The notes below the pieces were generated by a model, which did no database searches, was not told the origin of the DNA, and saw only the letters and a program-made list of their open reading frames with translations. A stretch of 64,000 nucleotides of DNA from Streptococcus pasteurianus (GTDB lineage Bacteria > Bacillota > Bacilli > Lactobacillales > Streptococcaceae). Position numbers and translations under genes: made by a program. Positions 1-8,988 of this stretch are shown here, piece after piece (the first letter of the stretch is position 1; each line of letters opens with the position of its first letter). The DNA lies in the NCBI RefSeq assembly GCF_004843545.1, contig NZ_CP039457.1, forward strand, positions 1,702,501 to 1,766,500, in the 5' to 3' direction.

Positions 1-52
1 AATTTTCAGCAATTATTACCGCCGGTCGGGAATTACACCCTGCCCTGAAGAC
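1..52 (-). ncRNA. FMN riboswitch (RFN element), 5' half, cut by window edge
   Basis: Read on the minus strand, positions 50 to 1 give the conserved first part of the FMN aptamer: CTTCAGGGCAGGGTG, then AATTCCCGACCGGCGGT. These are the hallmark GGGCAGGGTG and ACCGGCGGT blocks of the RFN element. The rest of the aptamer and the controlled gene lie to the left of the window. In streptococci this element normally precedes riboflavin uptake (ribU) or synthesis genes; which one is present here cannot be seen. Confidence 0.9.
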
Positions 53-58
53 AATTCT

Positions 59-87
59 AGAATAGCAAAAAAACAGCATTCATGCAA
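59..87 (-). promoter_or_regulatory. Promoter of the FMN riboswitch transcript
   Basis: Minus strand: TTGCAT (82-87), 17-bp spacer, TATTCT (59-64). The predicted start near position 52 would begin the transcript directly ahead of the FMN aptamer. Confidence 0.6.
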
Positions 88-117
88 TATTTTTCGCACA
101 AAAACCTTGCCATTATC

Positions 118-140
118 AAAAAAACAGCCATTTTGACTGC
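118..140 (-). terminator. Weak intrinsic terminator after trmL
   Basis: Short stem (125-129 with 135-139, one G-U pair) followed on the minus strand by seven T. It lies just downstream of the trmL stop and ahead of the riboswitch promoter. Confidence 0.45.
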
Positions 141-151
141 TTTCATATGAA

Positions 152-697
152 TTATTTTAATTTATCGTGTGCGTAAGTATGACTTAATTCTAAATTCGGA
201 AAAGCTTGCTGACGAAGAGCTTCATAAACAATCATACAAACAGTATTTGATAAGTTTAGGCTACGAACGTGTTCATCATTCATCGGAATGCGAAGAGCTT
301 TTTCAGGATTAGCTCGCATAAATTCTTCTGGCAAACCTTTATCTTCACGCCCAAAAAGAAAATAATGGTGCTTCCCGTCGTTATAATTTTCATCAGAATA
401 CACTTTGTTGGCAAATTTACTAATCAAATGAACCTCACCATCGCATTTTTCCATAAATTCATCCAAACTATCATAAAATGTCACATCAAGTTTTTCCCAA
501 TAATCCAACCCCGCGCGTTTCATTTTACGGTCATCAATTGGGAATCCCATTGGACGAATAATGTGCAAAGGAGCGTTTGTCGCAGCGCAAGTTCTGGCAA
601 TATTTCCTGTATTTTGTGGAATTTGTGGTTGAAAAAGAACAATATGATTCGTCGCTTTATTCGGTTCTTCGTGATAGTCAAGCTCTTCAATATTCAT
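152..697 (-). CDS. trmL: tRNA (cytidine/uridine-34-2'-O)-methyltransferase TrmL
   Basis: 181-residue SPOUT-class methyltransferase. Family knowledge: TrmL 2'-O-methylates the wobble base of tRNA-Leu isoacceptors using SAM. All three knot motifs are visible: [15 protein letters not shown] near the N-terminus, [11 protein letters not shown] in the middle and [16 protein letters not shown] near the C-terminus. The length is typical for the family. An AAAGGG ribosome-binding site sits 6 bases before the ATG. It is transcribed alone from its own promoter with an unusually structured leader of about 125 nt, described separately. The substrate assignment rests on family membership. Confidence 0.9.
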   Translation of the reverse strand: MNIEELDYHEEPNKATNHIVLFQPQIPQNTGNIARTCAATNAPLHIIRPMGFPIDDRKMKRAGLDYWEKLDVTFYDSLDEFMEKCDGEVHLISKFANKVYSDENYNDGKHHYFLFGREDKGLPEEFMRANPEKALRIPMNDEHVRSLNLSNTVCMIVYEALRQQAFPNLELSHTYAHDKLK

Positions 698-727
698 AAC
701 TTACCCTTTCATTTCGACATAAAAATA

Positions 728-812
728 AACCACACTGCTCGGAGTCAAGCTCAGCAAACAATGTGGTTGGCGGCGATTCATTAACTTAAATCATAACAGG
801 TTTGATTTAAAC
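728..812 (-). promoter_or_regulatory. Structured 5' leader of trmL: two hairpins, the second terminator-like
   Basis: On the minus-strand transcript a first hairpin pairs 803-812 with 784-793 (10 bp including G-U). A second pairs 759-768 with 728-737 (10 bp, one mismatch), contains small nested stems, and is followed by TTTATTTTT. The second therefore looks like a terminator or attenuator lying between promoter and start codon. Its placement before a methyltransferase gene of the SPOUT class recalls the 23S-methyl RNA motif of Lactobacillales. That link is inference; I cannot score it against the covariance model. Confidence 0.6.
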
Positions 813-831
813 TAACGAATTCTTGATATTT

Positions 832-859
832 ATTATAACACTTTAATACCTAAAGTCAA
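832..859 (-). promoter_or_regulatory. trmL promoter
   Basis: Minus strand: TTGACT (854-859), 16-bp spacer, TATAAT (832-837). The predicted start near 825 gives a leader of about 127 nt. Confidence 0.75.
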
Positions 860-960
860 CGCATTTGACATGATTTTGTGATGTTTTTGCGTATTTTTTC
901 AAGATTTTTTGACTCTTTTCCTAAAAATAACGGTTTCAATACTTTTTATTTCATTTTTTT

Positions 961-982
961 AAAAAAACCCTGAAATTCAGGG
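961..982 (-). terminator. Intrinsic terminator of kimA
   Basis: Arms 968-974 and 976-982 form a near-perfect CCCTGAA/TTCAGGG hairpin, followed on the minus strand by seven T. It lies just after the kimA stop codon. Confidence 0.85.
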
Positions 983-992
983 CTTTATGTAT

Positions 993-2840
993 TTATTTTT
1001 TCAAATGATAAGAATACGTTGCGATGATAATATCTTCATACCAGCGTAGGCGAGCACGCAAGCGTAAGCTCATTTGGTTGTGAAGAATATTTTGCCAACT
1101 GTGTTTTGGAATGAATTTTGGAATAATTACCGTCATGGTATGGTTGTTTTTCTTAGCTTCCCGATTCATTTTTTGAACGAATGACATTGTTGGTTTCACA
1201 ACATCACGGTAGTTTGATTCGATATTGACAAACGTTACGTCTGGGAAATAGGTTTTAAATTCTTGTTCAATTTCCAAATCTTTTTCACGGGTTTCTAACG
1301 TTGAAACATGCATAGCAACAACGGTTTGACCGATACTTTTGGCGTAATTAATGGCACGAATACTTGCTTGTGTGATATTCCCAACTAAAATCAAAACCGT
1401 ATTGCCGTCGTAATGAATATTTTTGACATCGTCTGTTAAACGTAACTGCATGGCAACATTATTATAATGGCTCTTAATTGAATAAAATAGAATCATCAAG
1501 ACCACAATAATTGGGAAGAATGGCCAGATTTCACCGATTCTAAAAATCAATAAAATCAAGATAATCAGATAACAAATGATTGCTCCTAAAATATTAGCAA
1601 GCGAATGTTTCAAATACCCTTTACCAAATTTGCGTTTCCAATGGATGACCATACCAGTTTGTGAAAGAGCAAATGGAATAAAAACACCAATTGTATAAAG
1701 TGGGATAAGACGTTCTGTTGATCCATTGAAAATACAGAGCAAAACAATTGCTCCGCCTGCCAAGGTAATAATTCCATTAGAATAGCCTAAACGGGCTCCT
1801 TTTTCCATGAAAAGATGTGGCATGTATTTATTTTTAGCCATGTTGAAAGATAACATTGGAAAGGCTGAAAAACCAGTATTAGCAGCTACGGCTAAGATAA
1901 GTGCTGTTGACAACTGGAAAATATAGAAAAGTGCGTTTCCAATTGCTGAATCTCCAAAGACCTTTTGAGCAATTTGCGCCAAAACAGTCACATGTGCTGT
2001 TGGCAAAATGCCCAACCAATAGTTTAAGAAAGTGATACCTGCAAACATAACACCTAAAATGATTGACATGATAGCAAGCGTACCAGCAGCATTTTTTTCT
2101 TTAGGCTTTTTGAAAAATGGCACCGCATTTGAAATAGCTTCAACACCAGTAAGGGAAGCCGAACCGCTTGTGAAAGCTCTTAGTAAAAGAATCAACGACA
2201 CCCCAGGAACAACTTTGCCAACATGTGCTGTTGCACTATAAGCAAGGTGCCCCGTTGCAATTTGAATGCCTCCGTAGCCAATTAAGAAAAGGATGCTGAC
2301 AATGAAAAGGTAAACTGGAATCATCAGCGAGGTCGCTGATTCACGCAAACCACGCAAATTCATAAACATCAAAATTAGAACCAATACAATAGAAATTTCC
2401 AGATTAAATTCTTTAATAGCAGGAAAAGCTGATGTAATTGCATCGGCACCAGATGCTACGGATACTGCTACCGTCAACATGTAATCAACCAAAAGACTAC
2501 CACCAGCTATCAAGCCCATGCTTGGCGATAGATTTTCAGTCGAAACCATATATGCTCCGCCACCTTTTGGATAGGCGTGAATAACTTGTTGGTAAGAAAT
2601 TGTCAAACTAGCTAACAATACCAAAACCAATAATCCAATCGGTAGAGACCACCAAATAGCTGCCGCAGAAATCGTTGTTAAAACTAAGATAACTTGTTCT
2701 GGTCCATAGGCAATAGACGAAAGAGCATCACTCGATAACATCGCTAACGCTTGTGATTTAGACAATAAATGTTCTTCATCATACTCGCCAGCTGATTTTA
2801 ATGGATTACCAATAAAAACATTTCTTAACTTTTCAAGCAT
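993..2840 (-). CDS. kimA: KimA-like APC-family potassium importer
   Basis: 615-residue membrane protein with about 12 hydrophobic segments (residues about 45-480) and a cytoplasmic C-terminal domain of about 130 residues. The N-terminal run LSKSQALAMLSSDALSSIAY and the YPKGGGAYMVS motif are typical of the APC family branch containing Bacillus KimA (YdaO). KimA proteins are high-affinity K+/H+ symporters, often inhibited by c-di-AMP. The start at 2840 (MLEKLRNVF) has a GGGAGA ribosome-binding site; a longer in-frame extension to 2933 begins upstream of the promoter and is not used. Divergent trkA-trkH supports a potassium role. A different amino-acid-like substrate cannot be excluded from sequence alone. 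Confidence 0.8.
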   Translation of the reverse strand: MLEKLRNVFIGNPLKSAGEYDEEHLLSKSQALAMLSSDALSSIAYGPEQVILVLTTISAAAIWWSLPIGLLVLVLLASLTISYQQVIHAYPKGGGAYMVSTENLSPSMGLIAGGSLLVDYMLTVAVSVASGADAITSAFPAIKEFNLEISIVLVLILMFMNLRGLRESATSLMIPVYLFIVSILFLIGYGGIQIATGHLAYSATAHVGKVVPGVSLILLLRAFTSGSASLTGVEAISNAVPFFKKPKEKNAAGTLAIMSIILGVMFAGITFLNYWLGILPTAHVTVLAQIAQKVFGDSAIGNALFYIFQLSTALILAVAANTGFSAFPMLSFNMAKNKYMPHLFMEKGARLGYSNGIITLAGGAIVLLCIFNGSTERLIPLYTIGVFIPFALSQTGMVIHWKRKFGKGYLKHSLANILGAIICYLIILILLIFRIGEIWPFFPIIVVLMILFYSIKSHYNNVAMQLRLTDDVKNIHYDGNTVLILVGNITQASIRAINYAKSIGQTVVAMHVSTLETREKDLEIEQEFKTYFPDVTFVNIESNYRDVVKPTMSFVQKMNREAKKNNHTMTVIIPKFIPKHSWQNILHNQMSLRLRARLRWYEDIIIATYSYHLKK

Positions 2841-2871
2841 TGAAATTCTCCCTAAAATTAGATAACGATTT

Positions 2872-2900
2872 ATTATAATTCTCCCCTTCTCATTTAGCAA
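2872..2900 (-). promoter_or_regulatory. kimA promoter
   Basis: Minus strand: TTGCTA (2895-2900), 17-bp spacer, TATAAT (2872-2877). It places the start just ahead of the chosen kimA ribosome-binding site. Confidence 0.65.
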
Positions 2901-2927
2901 GTATTTTGTAAAAATGTTATATAATTT

Positions 2928-2942
2928 TAACAATCATTGTTA
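2928..2942. promoter_or_regulatory. Perfect 15-bp palindrome in the kimA-trkA divergent region
   Basis: TAACAATCATTGTTA has perfect 7-base arms around a central base. It lies 28 bp upstream of the kimA -35 box and about 100 bp upstream of trkA. Position and symmetry suit a dimeric regulator; no regulator is identified. Confidence 0.5.
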
Positions 2943-3042
2943 GCTTTGATAAATCAAGCTTAATCCCTTGTCAGCAGTTAGAATGGCTAGTATTTTTAGG
3001 AAAAATAGAGTAATATAGATACGATACATTTCGGAGGTTAAA

Positions 3043-4392
3043 ATGAAAATAATTGTTGTCGGCGGAGGTAAGGTTGGTACCGCACTTTGTCGCTCTCTTG
3101 TTGAAGAAAAACACAATGTCGTCTTAATTGAAGAAAAAGAAGCTGTTTTAAAAAATATTACCAAACGTCACGATATTATGGGAATCGTTGGTAATGGTGC
3201 TAACTTTAAAATCCTTGAGCAAGCTGATGTTGCTAACTGCGATATCTTTATTGCTCTGACTGATAAAGACGAAGTTAATATGATTTCAGCTGTTCTTGCC
3301 AAACAAATGGGCGCTAAAGAAACGGTTGTCCGTGTTCGTAATCCAGAATACTCAAATACTTATTTCAAAGATAAGAATTTTCTTGGCTTTTCTTTGGTGG
3401 TCAATCCAGAATTGTTAACTGCACGTTATATTGCTAATACTGTTGACTTTCCAAATGCCCTTTCTGTTGAGCACTTTGTCAATGGACGTGTCATGCTGAT
3501 GGAATTTGTGATTTCTGATGGCAGTAAACTTTGCCACATGAGTTTAAGCCAGTTCCGTAAAAAATTCGGCAACATAGTTATCTGTGCTATCGAACGTCGT
3601 GGAAAATTAATCATTCCTGATGGGGATGCAACACTACAAACTGCTGATAAGATTTTCGTTACAGGAAATCGTATTGACATGATTCTTTTCCACAATTCTG
3701 TAAAAACCAAATCTATCAAAAACATGATGATTATTGGTGCTGGACGAATTGCATACTACTTGCTCAACATCCTTAAGAACACTAAGATGAATCTTAAGGT
3801 CATTGAAAATAATCCTGAGCAAGCTCAGATGTTCAGCCAAGACTTTCCAAACGTCCATGTCGTTCAAGGTGACGGTACAGCCAAGAGTGTACTCCTAGAA
3901 GAATGTGTAGAAAACTTTGATGCGGTCGCAACACTAACTGGGGTAGATGAAGAAAACATCATCACTTCCATGTTCCTTGAAACACTTGGCGTACGAAAAA
4001 ATATCACCAAAGTCAACCGTACTAGCTTGCTTGAAATTATCGACACTAGCCAATTTTCAAGTATTATCACACCAAAAAGTATTGCGGTTGATAGCATGAT
4101 GCACTTCATTCGTGGTCGTGTGAATGCCCAAGACTCAAACCTTGATGCCATGCACCACGTTGCTAATGGTCGTATCGAGACCTTACAATTTGAAATTCGT
4201 GAAAATAATAAAATGGCAGGCAAGAGTCTCTCATCACTGAAATTCAAAGAAAATATTCTGATTGCTGCGATTATCCGCAAAGGTAAAACCATTTATCCAA
4301 CTGGTGAGGATGTCTTTGAAGTTGGTGATAAGATTGTCGTCGTAACCTTCTTGAAAAACATCACGCGCATCTATGATTTGTTAGCGAGGTAA
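3043..4392 (+). CDS. trkA: Trk potassium uptake regulatory subunit TrkA
   Basis: 449 residues, the usual size of a duplicated TrkA. Two Rossmann-type RCK-N domains begin at residue 1 (IIVVGGGKVGTALC) and about residue 227 (MMIIGAGRIAYYLL), each followed by a TrkA-C domain (the last about residues 365-449). Family role: a cytoplasmic ring that binds NAD(H)/ATP, and in some species c-di-AMP, and gates the TrkH pore. It begins with a CGGAGG site and is followed after 3 bases by trkH, so the two are co-translated. Divergent kimA strengthens the potassium assignment. Confidence 0.92.
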   Translation: MKIIVVGGGKVGTALCRSLVEEKHNVVLIEEKEAVLKNITKRHDIMGIVGNGANFKILEQADVANCDIFIALTDKDEVNMISAVLAKQMGAKETVVRVRNPEYSNTYFKDKNFLGFSLVVNPELLTARYIANTVDFPNALSVEHFVNGRVMLMEFVISDGSKLCHMSLSQFRKKFGNIVICAIERRGKLIIPDGDATLQTADKIFVTGNRIDMILFHNSVKTKSIKNMMIIGAGRIAYYLLNILKNTKMNLKVIENNPEQAQMFSQDFPNVHVVQGDGTAKSVLLEECVENFDAVATLTGVDEENIITSMFLETLGVRKNITKVNRTSLLEIIDTSQFSSIITPKSIAVDSMMHFIRGRVNAQDSNLDAMHHVANGRIETLQFEIRENNKMAGKSLSSLKFKENILIAAIIRKGKTIYPTGEDVFEVGDKIVVVTFLKNITRIYDLLAR

Positions 4393-4395
4393 GTT

Positions 4396-5835
4396 ATGAA
4401 TAAAAGTATGGTTCGTTACCTCCTTTCAAAACTGCTCTTGATTGAAGCCTCTTTGATGTTGATACCTGTGATTGTGGCTTTCATTTATCATGAAGATATA
4501 CGCGTGATTAACAGCCTGGTCATCACGATTGGAATGCTTGTCATCATTGGACTTCTTGGAGTTGCTTTCAAGCCAAAAAATTACCATGTTTACACCAAAG
4601 AGGGACTCTTAATTGTTGCTCTATGTTGGATACTTTGGTCATTCTTTGGAGCGCTGCCGTTTGTACTTTCAGGACAAATTCCAAGTATCATTGATGCTTT
4701 CTTTGAAATGGTTTCTGGATTTACCACAACTGGTGCCACTATTGTACCTGATGTTGCCGTACTATCACACTCACTACTCTTCTGGCGAAGTTTCGCCCAC
4801 CTTATCGGTGGTATGGGGGTATTGGTGTTTGCACTAGCCATTATGGAAAATAGTAAAAATAGCCACTTAGAAGTTATGCGTGCTGAGGTACCTGGTCCTG
4901 TCTTTGGTAAAGTGGTTTCTAAGTTGAAAGAAACAGCGCAAATCCTTTATGTCATTTACCTCAGCATGTTTGCTATTTTAGTAGTTATTTTAATGGTAGC
5001 TGGCATGCCTGCCTTTGACAGTGTCATCACAGCAATGGGCTGTGCTGGTACTGGTGGTTTTGGAGTCTATAATGATTCGATTGCTCATTACAACAGTTCA
5101 CTAATCACAAATATTGTCTCAATTGCTGTACTCCTTTTTGGGATTAACTTTAACCTGTACTACTTCTTATTACTTCGCAAGTTTAAAGCATTCTTTAAAG
5201 ACGAAGAACTAAGAACTTATATTGGGATTGTTATGATTGCAACAGCCCTAATCTGGTTGAATGTTAGTGGCCTTTATCCAAGTACTGGAAAAGCTTTGGA
5301 AAATTCATTATTTGAAGTGGCTAACGTCATGACAACAACAGGATTTGGAGTGACCGATTTGACCGTTTGGCCTTTGTTTGCTCAGGTTATCCTGCTCTTT
5401 CTCATGTTTGTCGGTGGATCTGCTGGATCAACCGCTGGTGGGATTAAGGTCATGCGTACGCTTATTCTAACTAAAATCGCAAGAAATCAAGTGCTCTCAA
5501 CCCTTTATCCACACCGTATCATGACTATTCATATCAACGAGCAACCACTTGATAAGGAAATTCAACACGGTGTCCTTAAGTATTTGACGCTTTATGTTTT
5601 CTTACTTCTAGGATTGACCTTGATGTTATCGCTTGATAATAATAACTTTATGGTTGTTGTCAGCGCAGCAACATCAACCTTTAACAACATCGGACCAATG
5701 CTCGGCACAAGCCAAACCTTTGCCATCTTTAGTCCATTTTCAAAATTACTCATGTCATTTGCCATGATTGCAGGACGCTTGGAAATTTACCCAATGCTGC
5801 TCCTCTTCATTCCAAAAACATGGTCTAAATATTAA
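4396..5835 (+). CDS. trkH: Trk potassium channel subunit TrkH
   Basis: 479-residue integral membrane protein with the four pore-loop repeats of the Trk/Ktr/HKT superfamily: SGFTTTGATI (about residue 107), GCAGTGGFG (about 215), MTTTGFGVTD (about 313) and GSAGSTAGG (about 345). Each carries the conserved selectivity-filter glycine. It forms the K+ pore controlled by TrkA, encoded 3 bases upstream. Family relatives use Na+ or H+ coupling; which applies here cannot be read from the sequence. A strong bidirectional terminator follows the stop codon. Confidence 0.92.
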   Translation: MNKSMVRYLLSKLLLIEASLMLIPVIVAFIYHEDIRVINSLVITIGMLVIIGLLGVAFKPKNYHVYTKEGLLIVALCWILWSFFGALPFVLSGQIPSIIDAFFEMVSGFTTTGATIVPDVAVLSHSLLFWRSFAHLIGGMGVLVFALAIMENSKNSHLEVMRAEVPGPVFGKVVSKLKETAQILYVIYLSMFAILVVILMVAGMPAFDSVITAMGCAGTGGFGVYNDSIAHYNSSLITNIVSIAVLLFGINFNLYYFLLLRKFKAFFKDEELRTYIGIVMIATALIWLNVSGLYPSTGKALENSLFEVANVMTTTGFGVTDLTVWPLFAQVILLFLMFVGGSAGSTAGGIKVMRTLILTKIARNQVLSTLYPHRIMTIHINEQPLDKEIQHGVLKYLTLYVFLLLGLTLMLSLDNNNFMVVVSAATSTFNNIGPMLGTSQTFAIFSPFSKLLMSFAMIAGRLEIYPMLLLFIPKTWSKY

Positions 5836-5841
5836 TACACA

Positions 5842-5869
5842 AAAAGAGGAAAGCTTAGCTTTCCTCTTT
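5842..5869. terminator. Bidirectional terminator between trkH and yidD
   Basis: Perfect 12-bp arms (5843-5854 and 5858-5869) with a 3-base loop. T-rich tracts follow on both strands. The loop TTA is itself the yidD stop codon read in reverse, so the terminator is embedded in the last codons of yidD. Confidence 0.9.
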
Positions 5870-6118
5870 CTTTTTACGATAATCTTTATTGCGTCGAAGC
5901 GTAAAATAATCAGGCACTGGATCATCCCCACCTTCTACAAAGGGATGGCAACGCAAAATCCTTGCCACTCCCATAATGACACCCTTTAGCCCATGCTTTT
6001 CAATCGCCACAATCATGTAATACGAACAGCTTGGTCGATAGCGACATGATGGAGGGGTAATGGGGGAAATCCGTTTTTGATACCATTTAACAAGCGCAAT
6101 AAGAAGTTTTTTTATCAT
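5855..6118 (-). CDS. yidD: Membrane protein insertion efficiency factor YidD
   Basis: 87 residues of the UPF0161/YidD family. The signature is clear: [15 protein letters not shown], then [15 protein letters not shown] with its cysteines, and RCHPF. YidD is a small amphipathic membrane-associated protein that helps YidC insert inner-membrane proteins. Its ATG overlaps the rluB stop by 4 bases (ATGA), so it is the last gene of the minus-strand run. The C-terminal KKKEES tail is encoded by the terminator stem. Confidence 0.92.
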   Translation of the reverse strand: MIKKLLIALVKWYQKRISPITPPSCRYRPSCSYYMIVAIEKHGLKGVIMGVARILRCHPFVEGGDDPVPDYFTLRRNKDYRKKKEES

Positions 6119-6840
6119 TTTTGTTTGTTAACAGCTAAATTATGTAACTGGCTGATTTCTTTTTTACTCAAACGACGTGATTCACCTGGGCGAAGTCCTG
6201 ATAGATCCAAAGTTCCAAAGTTCGTACGAGACAATTTATCTACCAAAAGTCCAACTGATTCGAACATTTTCTTAACTTGGTGATTGCGTCCTTCATGAAT
6301 GGTTAATTCAACCACTGAACGATTTTTCTCAGGATCTACCTTAATGATATTGTAGCGAGCTGGTTTTGTCTTTTTGCCATCGATAACAACACCACGTGTC
6401 AATGGACGAAGATTTTCTTTTGTCGCAAGTCCTTTAACACGAGCTAAGTAGACTTTGTCAATTTCATTACGTGGGTGAATCATTTCATCTGTGAAATCAC
6501 CATCATTTGTCAAAATCAAAAGTCCAGTGGTATCCCAGTCCAAACGTCCAACAGGGTAGATACGTTCTGTAACATTTGGTAGCAAGTCAACAACCGTTTT
6601 ACGGCCTTTGTCATCTGATACACTTGAAATCACACCACGAGGTTTATTAAGAAGGTAATAAACTTTTTCTTCGTTATAGATTGGTGTCCCTTCAACTTCA
6701 ACAACATCACCAGCTTTAACCGTTGTAGCTAGTTCTGTAACAACTTTACCGTTGATGGTTACCAAACCTCTTTTAATCAAATCTTCAGCTTTACGACGGC
6801 TGGCAATTCCCGCATGGGCAATGTATTTATTAATTCTCAT
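6115..6840 (-). CDS. rluB: 23S rRNA pseudouridine synthase RluB
   Basis: 241 residues. An N-terminal S4 RNA-binding domain (about 1-60, [19 protein letters not shown]) precedes a RsuA-type catalytic domain with the active-site motif [12 protein letters not shown], whose Asp is the nucleophile. RluB isomerises a uridine in helix 89/90 of 23S rRNA; the paralogue RsuA acts on 16S, so specificity is a family inference. It sits 81 bases after scpB and overlaps yidD by 4 bases. Confidence 0.88.
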   Translation of the reverse strand: MRINKYIAHAGIASRRKAEDLIKRGLVTINGKVVTELATTVKAGDVVEVEGTPIYNEEKVYYLLNKPRGVISSVSDDKGRKTVVDLLPNVTERIYPVGRLDWDTTGLLILTNDGDFTDEMIHPRNEIDKVYLARVKGLATKENLRPLTRGVVIDGKKTKPARYNIIKVDPEKNRSVVELTIHEGRNHQVKKMFESVGLLVDKLSRTNFGTLDLSGLRPGESRRLSKKEISQLHNLAVNKQK

Positions 6841-6921
6841 TCTCTTTCCTTTACTACATGCTATAAAATACCAATTGATTTTATTGTTATTTTACAGTAT
6901 TTCATTATTTTTAGCGACTGT

Positions 6922-7488
6922 CTAACCTTCTTCAGGCAAGCCAGAATTATCAAAAAGGGTCATTTCCTCATCAACCAACTCAATATTAGAAACGTCGATT
7001 AATTCACTCAAGTCATTAATGCCCATGAAATCCAAGAAATAATCAGTTGTCACATATAGATTTGGACGACCAATAACTTCTTTTTTCCCTGCTTCTGTGA
7101 TCAGTCCTAAAGCCATCAATTTGCTAATAGCGCTGCTTGAATTCACCCCACGAATATCATCAACTTCAATACGTGTAATAGGTTGTTTATAAGCAATAAT
7201 GGACAAAACTTCTAAACTCGCACGTGATAAACTTTGGTTGACAGGTGCTTTAGCAAACTCTCGTAGTAAGCCAGCAAAGATTTCCTTCGTTACAATTTTA
7301 TAATTACCTGCGGTTTCAATCAGACAGAGGCTTGATGTCTCATCTACTTCATATTTTTGGGCTAATTTTTCCAATTGTTGTTGGAGAGCTGTCGGTGTTA
7401 AATTAACCATACTAGCCAAATGTCGCAAGCTCAATCCCTCTTCACCTGCCACAAAAAGGAGGGCTTCAATCTGAGCTAAATAGTTCAT
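6922..7488 (-). CDS. scpB: Segregation and condensation protein ScpB
   Basis: 188 residues, typical ScpB with two winged-helix units. Conserved stretches include [29 protein letters not shown] and [14 protein letters not shown]. With ScpA and SMC it forms the condensin that compacts and segregates origins. It follows scpA by 55 bases on the same strand, the standard Firmicute order. Confidence 0.94.
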   Translation of the reverse strand: MNYLAQIEALLFVAGEEGLSLRHLASMVNLTPTALQQQLEKLAQKYEVDETSSLCLIETAGNYKIVTKEIFAGLLREFAKAPVNQSLSRASLEVLSIIAYKQPITRIEVDDIRGVNSSSAISKLMALGLITEAGKKEVIGRPNLYVTTDYFLDFMGINDLSELIDVSNIELVDEEMTLFDNSGLPEEG

Positions 7489-7543
7489 GTAACTTCCTTT
7501 CTTAATCTTCTTTTGCTAAATGCCTTCTACAAGATTTGACAGC

Positions 7544-8248
7544 TTAGCTAACACTTCGTAAAACAATGTCACCAAAATTTTTTTCTTGTTCAACCTCAAC
7601 TTCGTGAACTTTGATTAATTCCAAGGTTGCCAAAAAAATGGTAATCATTTCAGGAAGTGTCTGGCATTCACGAAAAACGGTTGTCAGCACTAGTTTTTTT
7701 GTCGCATTAAGACGTTCCACAATGATTGTCATCATGTCCTCAATGCGATAATCATCACGTTCGATAACTGTATTGCTATTTTTTAATTCTTTTTGTTTTT
7801 CAGCCATGACATGCGAAAACGATAAGAACAAATCCATGACCGTCTTATCGTGTGTTAACACAGCATCTTCAAAAATTAATTCTTGCTTTGGTTTTGAATA
7901 AAATTTAGCACGTTCGTCGTGCTGCGCTGACAGTTCCTCACTAATCGCTTTAAAGCGGCGATATTCCTCAATTTGGGTCAGCAATTCTTGTTCAGGGTCA
8001 TTTTCTTCTGGCTCTGCCTCGACAACTTTTGGCAAAAGCTTACGGCTTTTAATCAACATCAGCTGACTTGCCATAACCATATATTCACCAGCCACTTCCA
8101 ATTTCATGGCTTGCAAGGTTGAAATATAAGCCAAATATTGCTCAATAACTTCTACAATCGGCACATCATAAATATCCATTTGGTACTTTGAAACCAAATG
8201 CAAAAGCAAATCAAGAGGACCTTCAAAATCTTTTAACTTAATATCCAT
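7544..8248 (-). CDS. scpA: Segregation and condensation protein ScpA (kleisin)
   Basis: 234 residues. The N-terminus [19 protein letters not shown] is the conserved kleisin SMC-binding region, and the C-terminal winged helix is recognisable from [17 protein letters not shown]. It bridges the SMC heads together with ScpB. Its ATG overlaps the stop of the upstream xerD-like gene by one base (TAATG), indicating translational coupling. Confidence 0.94.
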   Translation of the reverse strand: MDIKLKDFEGPLDLLLHLVSKYQMDIYDVPIVEVIEQYLAYISTLQAMKLEVAGEYMVMASQLMLIKSRKLLPKVVEAEPEENDPEQELLTQIEEYRRFKAISEELSAQHDERAKFYSKPKQELIFEDAVLTHDKTVMDLFLSFSHVMAEKQKELKNSNTVIERDDYRIEDMMTIIVERLNATKKLVLTTVFRECQTLPEMITIFLATLELIKVHEVEVEQEKNFGDIVLRSVS

Positions 8249-8988
8249 TATTTATAAAATTTCTCTAAAGTCACTGGACTTTTAAGGCCCAGATTACGAC
8301 TAACCTCCAATATTGATTTACCTGCTGCTTTTTGATGCAAAATGTACTGCTTGCGAATTGCCTGCGCAGATAAGTAATCTAAATCCAAGGTTGCTAAAAA
8401 TGATTTTAGTTGATTGAAAAACCATTGACGTGAATAAGGTTGTCCTTGATTGTCAAAAAGATAAAGCTGATTCTCTGAAAAACTTGCTGCCACATAAGGC
8501 AATAATTTTTCAGGAAGCTCTAAAACCCTCACTAAGCCTGCTCTTTGCACGCGCAAAACAGCAAAAGTCAAATCAAAATCAGCAATTTTTAACTGTTGAA
8601 TGTCACTTGGTGATAAACCAAGCTCAATCATCAAAAGCGCAATTAGCTGCCCTGTTTGACAATTCGTTTCCTGATAAAAAGAACGATAATCCAAAAGCGC
8701 CAGTTCAACTGGTTTTGTTGTGATTTTCTCTTTATTACTCAACTTGTAAAAATGGTCCAGTCGGTCTGTTTCATATAAAAAATACAGAAACTGATTGACC
8801 GCTGAAATTTTTCGTTTTTTAGCCGAAGCTTTTAAAAGTGACAAAGAGTGTTCATACAATGCCAGCTTTTCTTTGCTAACTTTGCCATCAATAGCTTCAA
8901 CGAATTGTTGCAAATCATAAAAATAGGCATTCTTTGTATTTTCAGATAAGGGCTTGCTATCAATAAAATCTTGGATAAAATCAATCAT
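8248..8988 (-). CDS. XerD-like tyrosine recombinase-fold protein, degenerate active site
   Basis: 246 residues of the streptococcal XerD-like family, encoded just upstream of scpA. An N-terminal SAM-like core-binding domain (about 1-85) is followed by a phage-integrase fold. The terminal tyrosine (LEKFYK) is kept. Where active recombinases have the first catalytic Arg (GLRxSEL) this protein reads GLSPSDI, and in place of HxLRH it reads QAIRKQ. It is therefore unlikely to cleave DNA like XerC/D. The constant linkage to scpAB suggests a chromosome-segregation role, which is inference. It overlaps cbpB by 8 bases. Confidence 0.85.
   Translation of the reverse strand: MIDFIQDFIDSKPLSENTKNAYFYDLQQFVEAIDGKVSKEKLALYEHSLSLLKASAKKRKISAVNQFLYFLYETDRLDHFYKLSNKEKITTKPVELALLDYRSFYQETNCQTGQLIALLMIELGLSPSDIQQLKIADFDLTFAVLRVQRAGLVRVLELPEKLLPYVAASFSENQLYLFDNQGQPYSRQWFFNQLKSFLATLDLDYLSAQAIRKQYILHQKAAGKSILEVSRNLGLKSPVTLEKFYK

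Noticed and set aside
269..784. Plus-strand open frame of 171 codons opposite trmL
   Set aside because: Antisense shadow of a well-defined SPOUT methyltransferase gene.
2840..2933. Longer N-terminus for KimA starting at 2933
   Set aside because: It begins upstream of the promoter -10 and lacks a ribosome-binding site; MLEKLRNVF at 2840 has one.
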